Positions 33,271 to 43,800 of a stretch of DNA of 64,000 nucleotides are shown here, one piece after another. This stretch comes from Gilvirhabdus luticola. Lineage in GTDB: Bacteria > Bacteroidota > Bacteroidia > Flavobacteriales > Flavobacteriaceae. The position numbers were made by a program, and so were the translations under genes. Each line of letters starts with the position of its first letter. Within the stretch, counting starts at the first letter, position 1. A model generated the notes under the pieces. The model did not search any database. It was given only the letters and a program-made list of their open reading frames with translations, and had not been told where the DNA came from. The DNA lies in the NCBI RefSeq assembly GCF_032583975.1, contig NZ_JAWHTF010000008.1; one strand, given 5' to 3'.

Positions 33271-33298
33271 TAGACGACCATTTAACATTTTTGTTACA
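33271..33298 (-). promoter_or_regulatory. ECF sigma-type promoter of the micropeptide operon
   Basis: On the minus strand TGTAACA (33298-33292) and CGTCTA (33276-33271) are separated by 15 bases. GTAAC at -35 with CGTC at -10 is the pattern of many ECF sigma factors. The -10 end is 29 bases before the micropeptide A start. This is the only such pair I found in the window, and no ECF sigma or anti-sigma gene lies here. Confidence 0.6.
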
Positions 33299-33480
33299 GT
33301 ACTTTGTATAACATAGTAATAAATTAACATATTTTAACAAATTGTGCTAGAGTAGAAGAAACTAAAATAAATATAATTTACTATATTACAATCACTTACA
33401 TAATTTATTACAGTTTGTGAATTAGGGTATAGTTTTTGATTTATTGTGATAATAATAACTTAATAACCATAATAAATAAA

Positions 33481-33488
33481 TATATTTG
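33481..33488 (+). promoter_or_regulatory. -7 promoter element of the secreted protein gene
   Basis: TATATTTG is a perfect TAnnTTTG box, with transcription expected near 33495 and a GTG start at 33523. The -33 region is very AT-rich without a clear TTTG. This box supports the GTG start over the TTG at 33436, which lies upstream of it. Confidence 0.55.
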
Positions 33489-33522
33489 CTTTAAATTGTT
33501 GTCAAAAGAAATTGCTTTTAGT

Positions 33523-34206
33523 GTGAAGTACCTACTTTTTTTCATATTAATTTTTTTTGTATTCATTGATGCTTCTGCACAATTGGATAGCCAAAATAAT
33601 TCTACCGTTATTCCTGCCGAAGAAAATAAAGATGCCAATACTCCTGCATTAGATATTAAACCTTTAAATAATGATGGTTTAAGCGATCTTAAGAAAGATG
33701 ACAAGGTTAATGGTTTATCAGTGCCAGCCAATAATGATCTTGTTATTGATAAAAATGACTTCTCTATGTTTGATGAAGAAAAGTTTGCAAATCCAGCAGA
33801 ATTGTTCGATAAGCAACTACGAAAAAACCTGAAAATGCCTAATGATATTGAAACCAAACAATATGGTAGTACAACCAATCAATTTTTAGGGGATTTTACA
33901 ACCAAAGCTTTATACATTAAAGTAGTATATAGAGATCATGAATATTTTGATGGAGACCGAATAAGAGTTTTTGTAAATGATGATGTCTATCAATCCAACA
34001 TACTGCTAGAAAGTGACTATAAAGGTTTTAAACTTGATTTGGTTGAAGGTTTCAATAAAATAGATTTTCAGGCTTTAAATCAGGGAACTTCTGGACCTAA
34101 TACTGCAGAATTTCAAGTTGTTGATGATGCCGGTAATATTATTTCTTCCAATAGATGGAATCTTGCCACAGGTGTAAAGGCCAGTATTATGATCATTAAA
34201 GAATAA
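33523..34206 (+). CDS. Secreted protein of unknown function (227 aa)
   Basis: Starts best at GTG 33523, giving a signal peptide (KYLLFFILIFFVFIDASAQ, cleaved near residue 20); the -7 box at 33481 rules against the earlier TTG. The mature N-terminal part (about 20-110) is Asn/Asp-rich and probably disordered (LDIKPLNNDGLSDLKKDDK). The C-terminal part (about 120-227) looks like a compact beta-domain: FTTKALYIKVVYRDHEYFDGDRIRVFVNDDVYQ by pattern, then EGFNKIDFQALNQGTSGPNTAEF. No enzyme motif or known family is recognised. It is divergent from the micropeptide operon, with about 280 bases between starts, and may share regulation, though only position suggests this. Confidence 0.7.
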   Translation: MKYLLFFILIFFVFIDASAQLDSQNNSTVIPAEENKDANTPALDIKPLNNDGLSDLKKDDKVNGLSVPANNDLVIDKNDFSMFDEEKFANPAELFDKQLRKNLKMPNDIETKQYGSTTNQFLGDFTTKALYIKVVYRDHEYFDGDRIRVFVNDDVYQSNILLESDYKGFKLDLVEGFNKIDFQALNQGTSGPNTAEFQVVDDAGNIISSNRWNLATGVKASIMIIKE

Positions 34207-34279
34207 CTTATACTTTATTTATTGTTACCAGATTCCTTCAGCAATGTTAATTAAATTGAGATATTTTTAAATATTTAGG

Positions 34280-36496
34280 CTAGTCCTTTGTTAAACTAAA
34301 AATTACAGGGATATCGTTTTCCATACCATTATTCTGTGTAAACACAACCACTTTTAGATTTGCTACAATACGTTCCATTATATGGGTGCGCTTCTCAAAA
34401 TTATCAACATCTCTTGCGAGTCCGCAAAAAACAATATCGGCCTTCCTACTTTTATCTATTAGGGTACCTAAAACATCTTCACTGTCTTTAATTAGAACAT
34501 TAATTTCTGCATCAATGCGTGCCTCATGAATAGAAAATTGAATTAGAGCCTCTAATGTCCTTTTTTCTTCTTTAGTATTAGCTACCGATAAAATATTGAT
34601 CACAGCCTTCTTCCATTTTCTATTTAACCTTATCAAATAGGAGAGTAGGAGCATTAAGTCACCATTTCTATCTTCACCACGCCACCAAATATCAATACGT
34701 TTATTGGAGCGCTCTGAAAATGGTTTGTTAATATGTGCGATTAATATATTCTTTCCAGAAGCTGCAATATTATTAACGATTTGAAGCTCTTGAATTTTGC
34801 CTTCTAAAGTACTAGACCAGCCAAATACCACGGTATTTGTTTTTATACCTGCAATACCATGTGAGGCTGCAACCTGAAACATCCCATGTTTTAAATCATT
34901 AACTACGTTAACTTCAGTTAAAGCTTGTAATCCTTCTTTTTCTAATTCCTTTTGCATTTCAAAAGCAATCCGATTACGCCTTTTTAATTCCTGTTTATCT
35001 TCAAAAGTAACGAGTTTAGAAATGGTTAATAATCCACTATTTTGCCCTAGCATTTCCATTAATTTTATCAAGGGCATGTGTCCTTTCAATTCATTTACAA
35101 ATAGGATAATTATAGGACGCCAGTTTCTGCTATGTACATTTTTAGAATTCAACCGAAGTAAAGCATATCTTCCCATGTGCATCCAAATACCTGTAGCTGC
35201 ATCGCCCCATTGTTGCTCTAGTTTTTTGCTAATTAAATAGATGAGAATAACAGCTTCAAGACCCAAAGCAAAAATAAAAGCCAGCGGATTAATTAACCAC
35301 ATCACAACCATAGCGGCTATGGCACCTAAAAGTGATACAAACCATGGTACATGTATTTTTGGTCGATACGATGGTTCCTTAATGAGTTGTTCGATTGCTG
35401 CACTTACATTAACTGCCACATAAAGGGTTAAAAATAAAACTGATACATATTGAGCAATTGTATTTAAACCGCCAAGAAATACGGCTGCAATAGCAATTAT
35501 TCCACTAATCCAAGTAGCTATAGTTGGTTGCCCAGATTTAGATAACTTGGATAAAAACTTTGGCATTAAACCATCCATAGATAACGCTTGAAGAATTCTT
35601 GGTCCACCCAAAATACTTCCAAATGCTGATGACAGAACAGCGCCCCAAACAGCCGGATAAACAATCCAAGGTCCAAAAACAGCTATACGCGTCCAAATAG
35701 TTACGCCAGCATTGGGATCTGCCATTTGCTCTAAAGTTAGTATTGCGGTAATTGATAAAACTAGTGGAATAATAAGATAAATGGCCGCTCCAGAAATTAC
35801 TGCAGCTAATGTGCCTTTAGGAATTGATTTTTTTGGGTCAATCAAATCGCCACTCATACCAATTCCAGCAGTAAACCCTGTAACGGCTGGAAAAAATACA
35901 GCAAACACGTACCAAAAACCTTCAGGTGCTGTTTGATAGGTTGCCCTTGTAACAGGAGAATGAATATCATGACTTAACACACCAATAATTAAAGCTAGAA
36001 TGGATAGTCCAACAATAATCATAATTGGAATTTGAGATTTTAAAACGAGTTTTGCACTTTTGCCAGATAGTACAGTAACAAGAACAATAAAAGCAATAGT
36101 TAAACCCTGTAAAGCATAAGAAGGTAAGACGCCTTGACTTTCTGGCCATAGCACTATAATAGCTTCAGAAAGACCATAACAATAGAAAGTTACACTTAAA
36201 GTTCTACACAAATATAACGGAATACCAATAGCGCCACCAGCTTCTAAACCTAAACTTCGTGAAATCATATAATATTCACCACCAACGCCAACCTTAATAT
36301 TGGTGGCTATAGCAGAAGCGCTTAAGCCAGTTATAAACGTTATAGAACTGGCCATTAAAACAATAGTAATTGTTTTAAGGAGACCTACATTTCCAACAAC
36401 CCAACCAAACCTTAAGTACATAATTAGACCAAGAATGGTCAATATACTAGGCGTATAAACACCTAGAAATGTTCCAAATTTATGTGGCTTGCTCAT
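34280..36496 (-). CDS. SLC12-like cation-chloride cotransporter homologue with C-terminal soluble region
   Basis: A 738-aa inner-membrane protein. The N-terminal 430 residues have about 12 spans and the APC-superfamily start FGTFLGVYTPSILTILGLIMYLRFGWVVGN, which matches Na-K-Cl/K-Cl cotransporters (SLC12), with GEYYMISRSLGLEAGGAIGIPLYL and FGSILGGPRILQALSMDG. The C-terminal region (about 450-738) is soluble, with alpha/beta segments such as NILIAHINKPFSERSNKRIDIWW and ADIVFCGLARDVDNFEKR, reminiscent of universal-stress-like or SLC12 C-terminal domains. Transport of K+ or amino acids with Cl- is inferred. A TATCTTTA-like -7 box lies at 36526-36533 on minus. Confidence 0.85.
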   Translation of the reverse strand: MSKPHKFGTFLGVYTPSILTILGLIMYLRFGWVVGNVGLLKTITIVLMASSITFITGLSASAIATNIKVGVGGEYYMISRSLGLEAGGAIGIPLYLCRTLSVTFYCYGLSEAIIVLWPESQGVLPSYALQGLTIAFIVLVTVLSGKSAKLVLKSQIPIMIIVGLSILALIIGVLSHDIHSPVTRATYQTAPEGFWYVFAVFFPAVTGFTAGIGMSGDLIDPKKSIPKGTLAAVISGAAIYLIIPLVLSITAILTLEQMADPNAGVTIWTRIAVFGPWIVYPAVWGAVLSSAFGSILGGPRILQALSMDGLMPKFLSKLSKSGQPTIATWISGIIAIAAVFLGGLNTIAQYVSVLFLTLYVAVNVSAAIEQLIKEPSYRPKIHVPWFVSLLGAIAAMVVMWLINPLAFIFALGLEAVILIYLISKKLEQQWGDAATGIWMHMGRYALLRLNSKNVHSRNWRPIIILFVNELKGHMPLIKLMEMLGQNSGLLTISKLVTFEDKQELKRRNRIAFEMQKELEKEGLQALTEVNVVNDLKHGMFQVAASHGIAGIKTNTVVFGWSSTLEGKIQELQIVNNIAASGKNILIAHINKPFSERSNKRIDIWWRGEDRNGDLMLLLSYLIRLNRKWKKAVINILSVANTKEEKRTLEALIQFSIHEARIDAEINVLIKDSEDVLGTLIDKSRKADIVFCGLARDVDNFEKRTHIMERIVANLKVVVFTQNNGMENDIPVIFSLTKD

Positions 36497-36910
<414 letters not shown>

Positions 36911-37816
36911 ATGGTTAAATATGTTTTGAGTGTTTTATTTTGTTGCCTTTTTTTGCAAGGAATCTCTCAAAACTATTTTGATATTGCAAAATTATCATAT
37001 ACCAATACACCACCAAACGATTTTGACGTTTCGAATGAGAAAACTACTGTTGAAGAATTAGCGTTAGAACTTAACTTTCCCATTTTAATTAATGAAAAAA
37101 CAATTTTACTTACTGGGCTATTTGCCAATAAAACTAGCGTGAAACTAAATGCAAACATGCCTAGTACCAACTTAAATGTTGTTGGAATAAATTTTGGTGT
37201 TAATAAGACCTTTAATGACAAATGGTCTGCCACCGTTATGGCTTTTACTAAAATTGCTTCAGATAAAATTAAGCTCTCAAGCGGTAACTTTCAACTTGGA
37301 TTATTATCATTATTCACAAATACAAAACAAAGTGATCTGAAATACAGATATGGTGTGTATGCCAATACTGAAATGTATGGATTAATTATAGTTCCAATTT
37401 TCGGTTTATATTATGTGAGTAATAATAAGAAATTTGAAGCTAATTTGAATTTGCCCATTATTGGGGATATCAATTATAGAATGAGTAATAATATTTGGTT
37501 AGGAATGCGGTTTGATGGTCTTGGCACTACCTATAATTTAAGTGATCAGAGTTATAGTGAAAATGGTGCTTACGTTTCTAAAACTTCTAATGAGCTGGTG
37601 AGCTATTTAAGGTTAAAATTGAGTAAATCACTCTATCTAAATACTAACATTGGCTATGCTATTAGCAGAAGTTATAAAGTATTTGATTCTGAAGACAAAG
37701 TAGATTTTGCATTAAGTGGTCTATATTTTGGAGATGACAGAACCCAACTAAATGAAAATTTTAAAGATGGTGTTCTTTTTAAAGTTGAATTGATGTATAG
37801 ACTTCATTTTGATTAA
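36911..37816 (+). CDS. DUF6268-like outer-membrane beta-barrel protein
   Basis: A 301-aa exported protein: signal peptide VKYVLSVLFCCLFLQGISQ, then many beta strands with alternate hydrophobics (SATVMAFTKIASDKIKLSS, YGVYANTEMYGLIIVPIFG, NIWLGMRFDGLGTTYNL) and an aromatic-rich end (FKVELMYRLHFD). The YGVYANTEMYGLIIVPIFGLYY segment fits the DUF6268 family of Bacteroidota outer-membrane barrels. Role unknown. I start at ATG 36911 because the signal sequence begins there; the TTG at 36881 would overlap the probable promoter. No operon partner. Confidence 0.72.
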   Translation: MVKYVLSVLFCCLFLQGISQNYFDIAKLSYTNTPPNDFDVSNEKTTVEELALELNFPILINEKTILLTGLFANKTSVKLNANMPSTNLNVVGINFGVNKTFNDKWSATVMAFTKIASDKIKLSSGNFQLGLLSLFTNTKQSDLKYRYGVYANTEMYGLIIVPIFGLYYVSNNKKFEANLNLPIIGDINYRMSNNIWLGMRFDGLGTTYNLSDQSYSENGAYVSKTSNELVSYLRLKLSKSLYLNTNIGYAISRSYKVFDSEDKVDFALSGLYFGDDRTQLNENFKDGVLFKVELMYRLHFD

Positions 37817-37828
37817 TTTTAAATAAAC

Positions 37829-38590
37829 TTAACTTAAATACAATTGCACCATCAATATCGTATCCATATAGACATGCGCCAGAATTAAAACCCAGATTCT
37901 TTTATTAAGATATAAATAACTCATTCCCAATGCCAGTCCCATAAAGCTGGTTTGAACAATGCCCATTGGACCCCAACTATAATGAGCAAAACCAAAAACT
38001 ATAGCACTAATAATTACAACTATAATTCTTCCTGATTTACTTGATAGGCCCAATTCTGAAATCCTATTTATTAAAAAAGCTCTATAAATTACTTCTTCGC
38101 CAAATGACGCCACGATATAAACACCAAATAATGTTAACATGAGCATCCCTAAATTGTCCTTTAAATAATCATAATTACTCATATTAGAACCTTCAGGAAT
38201 GCCTGTAATATTGGCCATAATGACGGATCCAATAATGAAACCAGTGACTGCCAAAATAAAGACTATAATAGATTGTAGAACTGTTTTAAACCCAATCTTC
38301 CACGTCAACTTTTGAAGGCTTAATCCAAAATGACTTAAGCCTTCGCCACGTAATTTAATGCCTGTAAAAACCAATGTGAGCATAGCAATATTTGCAAGCC
38401 ATATGATTGTCTGATTATAGACAAGGTCTGTCGGGTCGTCAGAAACGAAGATCACTACAATTAAAAATGCGACTAGAAATACTGAAAGTATTTCTATAAT
38501 TTTAGCCAGCTTATTTGTTTTTAGTGTCTGCCCAAGTTTTCTAAAAAAAGGGTGTTCTGGTGCTTTCTTGAAATGGTTTTCTAATAACAT
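37829..38590 (-). CDS. CPBP-family intramembrane metalloprotease
   Basis: A 253-aa inner-membrane protein of the CPBP/ABI (CAAX prenyl protease-like) family with about seven spans. The catalytic motifs are GEEVIYRAFLI (EExxxR, near 166), FGFAHYSWGPMG (FxxxH, near 205) and the final ILAHVYMDT (H near 240). All expected metal residues are present. Family members cleave proteins in the membrane; the substrate is unknown. It lies 85 bases downstream of the AraC regulator on the same strand, so possibly under its control. Confidence 0.9.
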   Translation of the reverse strand: MLLENHFKKAPEHPFFRKLGQTLKTNKLAKIIEILSVFLVAFLIVVIFVSDDPTDLVYNQTIIWLANIAMLTLVFTGIKLRGEGLSHFGLSLQKLTWKIGFKTVLQSIIVFILAVTGFIIGSVIMANITGIPEGSNMSNYDYLKDNLGMLMLTLFGVYIVASFGEEVIYRAFLINRISELGLSSKSGRIIVVIISAIVFGFAHYSWGPMGIVQTSFMGLALGMSYLYLNKRIWVLILAHVYMDTILMVQLYLS

Positions 38591-38675
38591 GTTTATATTA
38601 TTTTGATTGATTTACAATGCAATAGTATAGCATATATCTATAAGAATCGTTCGAAATCAGGAAGTCGAACCTTTT

Positions 38676-39806
38676 TTACAATGAATTTTTAAATTGTGTA
38701 GGTGTTTGATTGGTAAACTTTTTAAAGGCCGTATTAAAAGAAGATTTTGAATTAAAACCAGAATCATACATCACTTCTTGTATGGTCAACTTTTTATCGG
38801 CTTGATTCTCGAAAAGTGATTTTGCTGCTTCTACCCGATACCTATTCACAAAATCGAAAAAGTTACAAGCATAGCCTTCATTAATGACCTGCGATAAGGT
38901 TTTAGATGGAATCTCTATTTCGGTTGACAAATCTGTTATGCTTAATTCACTATCCAAAAAGCGTTCTTGCCCTTTCATATAGCTATCTAGTCTCGTCATA
39001 TATGTTTTTAATTCAGCTTCAGATAATCGTGATCCAGCATATTTTTCTTTATAGTCAGCTTGAGTTATCGCTCCACTGTCATTAGAAGATTGATTTAACA
39101 GTTTCAACAAAATTGAATTGATAAAGTAAAACATCGACAGAACCAATAACAACATCGTCATAAATAATCCGTTTTGAGCACCAACAGCAAGAATTATTGA
39201 ATGAAATAAGGATAACCCAAATAGTATAATAAAGGAATTAAGAACAAATTTTAGTAGCTTGAAATTATCTTGATTGAATGTTGAATATAAATCTTTTGTT
39301 TTTCCAATTACTTTTTTGATTTCTAGTTTAGATCTAAATAAATAATAAAAAATATGAGCCAAAATGAATAATTCTCCAAATCGAAAATAGACAGGCATTC
39401 GATGATTATTCATTTGATCTGTTGCTTGAGAAATGGTATGAGCATCTACAAAGAAAAAGATTCCTAAAACAAAACAAACAGCTATAATAAAAGGGATAAA
39501 ATGAAGATAACTTTTCTTTAGTAATTTATAATTTTTAAATACGACCGATTGGGTAAAGAGATATAGTAAGGGTCCATAAGCAAACATAAAAGTATCATCA
39601 ACATACAGGAGTTGTGGGATCCTAATTTCTACTCGAAACACATTAAAATACAGTGCAACAACACTTACGAAAATCATAAAGAAAACCACAGCCAATAGCT
39701 TATTGCTTAAGGCTTTTCCTTTTTTGCTTTGAAATAAAAAAAGCGACATAAACAGAAATTGAAACCCTAAAACATAAAATAATATTTTTAACACACTAAT
39801 GTCCAT
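38676..39806 (-). CDS. AraC-family regulator with N-terminal membrane domain
   Basis: A 376-aa protein: seven hydrophobic segments (about residues 1-230, e.g. ILFYVLGFQFLFMSLFLF) form a membrane sensor-like region, and the C-terminal 100 residues are an AraC-type double helix-turn-helix (VNRYRVEAAKSLFENQ, then LTIQEVMYDSGFNSKSSFNTAFKKFTNQTPTQFK). This 7TM-plus-AraC layout is frequent in Bacteroidota. The signal it senses is unknown. The CPBP protease gene follows at 85 bases, a possible target. A GTTCGA/TCGAAC hairpin (38649-38670) lies just past the stop. Confidence 0.9.
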   Translation of the reverse strand: MDISVLKILFYVLGFQFLFMSLFLFQSKKGKALSNKLLAVVFFMIFVSVVALYFNVFRVEIRIPQLLYVDDTFMFAYGPLLYLFTQSVVFKNYKLLKKSYLHFIPFIIAVCFVLGIFFFVDAHTISQATDQMNNHRMPVYFRFGELFILAHIFYYLFRSKLEIKKVIGKTKDLYSTFNQDNFKLLKFVLNSFIILFGLSLFHSIILAVGAQNGLFMTMLLLVLSMFYFINSILLKLLNQSSNDSGAITQADYKEKYAGSRLSEAELKTYMTRLDSYMKGQERFLDSELSITDLSTEIEIPSKTLSQVINEGYACNFFDFVNRYRVEAAKSLFENQADKKLTIQEVMYDSGFNSKSSFNTAFKKFTNQTPTQFKNSL

Positions 39807-39881
39807 CTATAAAATTATGATAATTAATTGGTCTAAAGCTATTAAAATAAACATAGTAGTTGACAAAAGTTAAAAGACAAT

Positions 39882-40001
39882 TTAATATCGAAAGTCATTT
39901 AAACCAAGTAAATCAAAATCAGTTTTAGAATGTGATAAGACTAGATACAGCTTTTCCAACCTAACTGCACGACTAAATCTTACGATATCCTTATAAGACT
40001 T
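39882..40001 (-). pseudogene. Remnant of an AraC-type DNA-binding domain
   Basis: In one minus-strand frame a 39-codon open stretch ends at a TAA (39882-39884) and has no start codon; it is bounded upstream by a TAG. The encoded text, KSYKDIVRFSRAVRLEKLY near the start and DFDLLGLNDFRY at the end, resembles the region just before the second helix-turn-helix of AraC-type regulators with a PKxxxxIVRF pattern. It then stops before the expected DQSHF-like helix. I read it as a decayed regulator for the adjacent oxidoreductase gene. The match is by eye only. Confidence 0.4.
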
Positions 40002-40022
40002 CTATAATTTTATGTTAAAAAT

Positions 40023-40754
40023 TTAATCTAGATGTGATTTGCTGTAAATGACTGGCATCTGTCCTTTCCATGCATTCCAAAGCTTATTATCGTTAATTAG
40101 ACTTGCCATAAAGTGCGCCACATTGATGCGACTTACTTTACCAGCATTAAAAATAGCACTTCTAGTTGGTGAAGGATGTATTTCATAATCGGTAACTCTG
40201 TCTTCATTAATTAAACCATCTGGTCTTACTGCAACCCATTCAATAAAATTATTGTTTTGACCAATTTGTGTTCGTAAATAATCTGCTGCCTTTTCATTAT
40301 CTACATGAGGTGGTAACAATAAACGAAGCAACCCAATTACACCTTTTTGAGCAAAAGAAATGGGTTCGTTTAAGTCACGATTTCGATTGCCTGTAGTGTT
40401 CATTAATACATATTTTGTTGAACTTTGCAAATCATTTGATTGTATAGCTTTGCATAAGCGTCGTGCGGCATCTGTTACAAGTCTTCTAGGTTGCCCATAA
40501 ATACCTTTAAATGTTAAATTATGTCCAAGACAAGACGCAACGGCCTGACAATCATGTACAATATTCTTCAATTCGGCATCACTCAATTCTAAAACACTTG
40601 CAGTAATAATTTGCAGATTATCATTGGTTTTCCAAGAATCTGGTAACTTTTTTGGAGACCTTACGATTACTTTTACTTTATGGTTTTGATTCAAAAGTTG
40701 CTGAACTAATTTACTTCCTGTTGCTCCACTAGCACCTACTACTAAAACTGTCAT
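40023..40754 (-). CDS. NAD(P)-binding atypical SDR oxidoreductase
   Basis: A 243-aa Rossmann-fold protein of the NAD(P)H-binding (SDR_a5/NmrA-like) type. It opens with TVLVVGASGATGSKLVQQLL (GxxGxxG, residues 7-12), then VIVRSPKKLPD as the NADP-phosphate-binding basic segment. Later parts include CQAVASCLGHNL, KYVLMNTTGNRN and WVAVRPDGLINE. Such proteins reduce unknown carbonyls or act as redox sensors. Length is normal. A decayed AraC-like remnant lies at its 3' side (39882-40001). Confidence 0.85.
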   Translation of the reverse strand: MTVLVVGASGATGSKLVQQLLNQNHKVKVIVRSPKKLPDSWKTNDNLQIITASVLELSDAELKNIVHDCQAVASCLGHNLTFKGIYGQPRRLVTDAARRLCKAIQSNDLQSSTKYVLMNTTGNRNRDLNEPISFAQKGVIGLLRLLLPPHVDNEKAADYLRTQIGQNNNFIEWVAVRPDGLINEDRVTDYEIHPSPTRSAIFNAGKVSRINVAHFMASLINDNKLWNAWKGQMPVIYSKSHLD

Positions 40755-40852
40755 ACTATTTAAACTTGTAAAATGAATGTTACGCTATTATAGACGTTTT
40801 ATTTATAAAATTGTTTCACTTTAAGAGCTACTTTTTATTGCATTGTTTACCA

Positions 40853-43800
40853 TTAGTTTTTATTTTCAAAACCACGATTTGGCGTGTAGCCAGAACCTGC
40901 TTTGTATAGCTTCTCCTCCAGCGTTTTCATGTTTACATTATAGAGAGTCTCTACTCTTTTCTTAATAACATCTATTTCTCTTTTGGCAATTACATAGCTA
41001 TCCAAATGTGTTTTTGTTGGCGACGATGTTGTATATTTTTGCTCATAACTCATATTGCCAATTCTAGCTGATGGCGATTTTGGCTGATCAATATCCAGTT
41101 TGGTTTTTACCGGATCTCCATTTAATGCAATGGTAACGTCATTAATTTTATCTTCAATATCAACAGTCATATTGTGCAACTCTGCAAAAGGCTGTTCTGA
41201 TCGTTCTATTGCAGATTTTATATGCTTTAGTTTATCATTCATTTCGGTTAACATTGTATTGCATGCTCCTAGATCTGCCACCAGTTGTGCGACTTGCTTT
41301 TGGAAAGCCACTTTTGCCTCTCTATTATCAGCTGGCATCACGGTATTATTTAACGCTTTTATGTTAAACGAAACCGGACCATATAAATGAGTTGAATTTC
41401 CGTTATTAAATAATAGCATGTCTATAGTATAGGTTCCCGGTTGTACCAGTGTACCTTCATCTTTTGGTTCCCAAGGATTGTAAAATGAAGGTTTTTCTAA
41501 ATTAATTGGATTAGGAAGCGTATATCTTAAATTCCAATGAAAACGTTGAACGCCTTTTGTTGGTTTTTTAAATTCTTTTTTAACGACTCTACCACCGGCA
41601 TCTTTTATGGTAAAAATTAATTTGGGTTCTTTTTCATTGGTTTCAGATTTATACTCGTTGTAATTTGGATATGGTGCATCCTTTTTGTTCTTAATGAGGT
41701 CTTTCTCTACTTCAATTCTTTTCTCTTTAATTGATTTATAAGATTCATCATAGTAATATGTAAAAATGGCTTCTGGTCCTAAATTGGTTGCCGTAAAGAA
41801 ATTATCACCTTGAAAAGATTTTCCTGGTAAGCCTAATGGCAGACTGGGTTCCCAGATTAGAGCCTCTCGTATAGGATAAACAATAGCCTTTTCTGAAGGA
41901 TATGAATTTTCTATATTTCGTAATGCAGAATAATCATCAAGTATGTAAAAGCCTCTTCCGAAAGTGCCTAATACCAAATCGTTTTCTCGCTCCTGTATAG
42001 CAATATCTCTAACTGCTATTGTTGGTAATCCAGACGCAAGTTCTCTCCATCTATTTCCTTTGTTAGGTGAAAAGTAAGCTCCGTATTCGGTGCCACAAAA
42101 AATTAAGCCCTTATCAATGTGATCCTCTTCTATGGAGTAAACACTTCCTTTTGGTAAGTTATTACTTATGCTTGCCCAAGTCTTGCCTTTATCGTTCGAC
42201 CTGAAAATATAAGGTTTGAAATCTCCATATTTATGATGGTTAAATGCTGCATACACAACATTGGCATCGTGCTTTGAAAGATATACTGCATTGACATAGG
42301 ATTGTTTGGGTGCTCCAGGAATGTTATCAATTTTTCTCCACGATTGTCCTCCATTTTCTGTAATATGAATAAGCCCGTCATCGGTACCAATGGCCAATAA
42401 ACTTTCATCAAGTGACGATTCTGACAAAGCCACAATATTTCCATATAGTGATGTAGACCCGTTTTTCATTACGGCATCAATACTCACAATGCGATCATAT
42501 ACTTTGAGTTTATTTCTGTCTAATTGACGTGTTAGATCTTCGCTAATAACTTCCCAACTGTTGCCATAATCATCAGACCTAAAGACTTTATTGGCAGCAA
42601 AATACAATCTCCCTGAAGCATGCTTACTAGCAACCAATGGCGAGTCCCAATTGAATCGATAAGCATCTTCTCCTTCTCTTTCGGTAGGTTGAATACCTAC
42701 AATCTCTCCGCTTTGCTTATCAAATCTCACTAAAAATCCGTTTTGAGCTTGTGCATAAACAATGTTTGGGTTTTCAGGATCGATTTGAGATTCAAAACCA
42801 TCACCTCCATTCGTGATAAACCAATCAAAATTAGTAATTCCATGATTTGTCATTACTCTTGACGGACCGCCAATACTAAAATTATCTTGTGTTCCTCCAT
42901 AAACATTATAAAATGGATAATCGTTATCTACGGCTACTTTATAAAATTGTGTTACAGGAATATTCTCTTTATAATCCCAAGTTTTAGCAGCATCATAAGT
43001 CTCATAAATTCCTCCGTCACAACCAACTAACCAATGCTTATTGTTGTTTGGGTCTATCCACATACAATGATTATCCACATGTTTAAAGACTTCTCCTACT
43101 TTTTCAAAAGTTTTTCCGCCGTCATGTGAAACAGACATCCATGTATCCATAGAATATAGCGTGTTCGGATCTATTGGGTCGGCAATAATTTCCTGATAAT
43201 AATTACCACTGGTGACATGGTCGCCTCGTTTTTCCCATGAAGCACCTCTATTTGTTGATGCAAAAACACCGCTTTTGCTATCAGCAGCTTCAACAATGGC
43301 ATAAATAATTTCTGGATTTGCAGGTGAAATAGCTAGCCCTATCCTACCCAGTTCTACTTCGGGTAGTCCTTGATGTATTTTAGTCCATGTAGCGCCTCCA
43401 TCTGTACTTTTATGTATTCCTGAACCAGGTCCTCCACCGACATAGGTATAGACATGTCGTCTTCTTTGTAATGTTGAAGCATATAGAACATTAGAATCTC
43501 TTGGATCCATTACTATATCATTCACTCCTGTGTGTTCATCAATTGTTAAAATGGCTCGCCATGTTTCACCTCCATCTTCAGTTTTGTACAAGCTACGATC
43601 TCCACCCTTGCTCCATAGTGGTCCAATAGCAGCTACATACACTATATTTGAATTTTCAGGATGCACAATAATTTTTCCAATATGTTCTGACATATTTAGA
43701 CCCATGTGCTTCCAGGTTTCACCACCATCCAAGGATTTATAAACACCATCACCATAAGCTACAGATCTTTGATTATTATTTTCACCTGTTCCAACCCAAA

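Noticed and set aside
38649..38670. GTTCGA/TCGAAC hairpin past the AraC stop as a terminator
   Set aside because: There is no T-run on either strand and the arms are only six bases.
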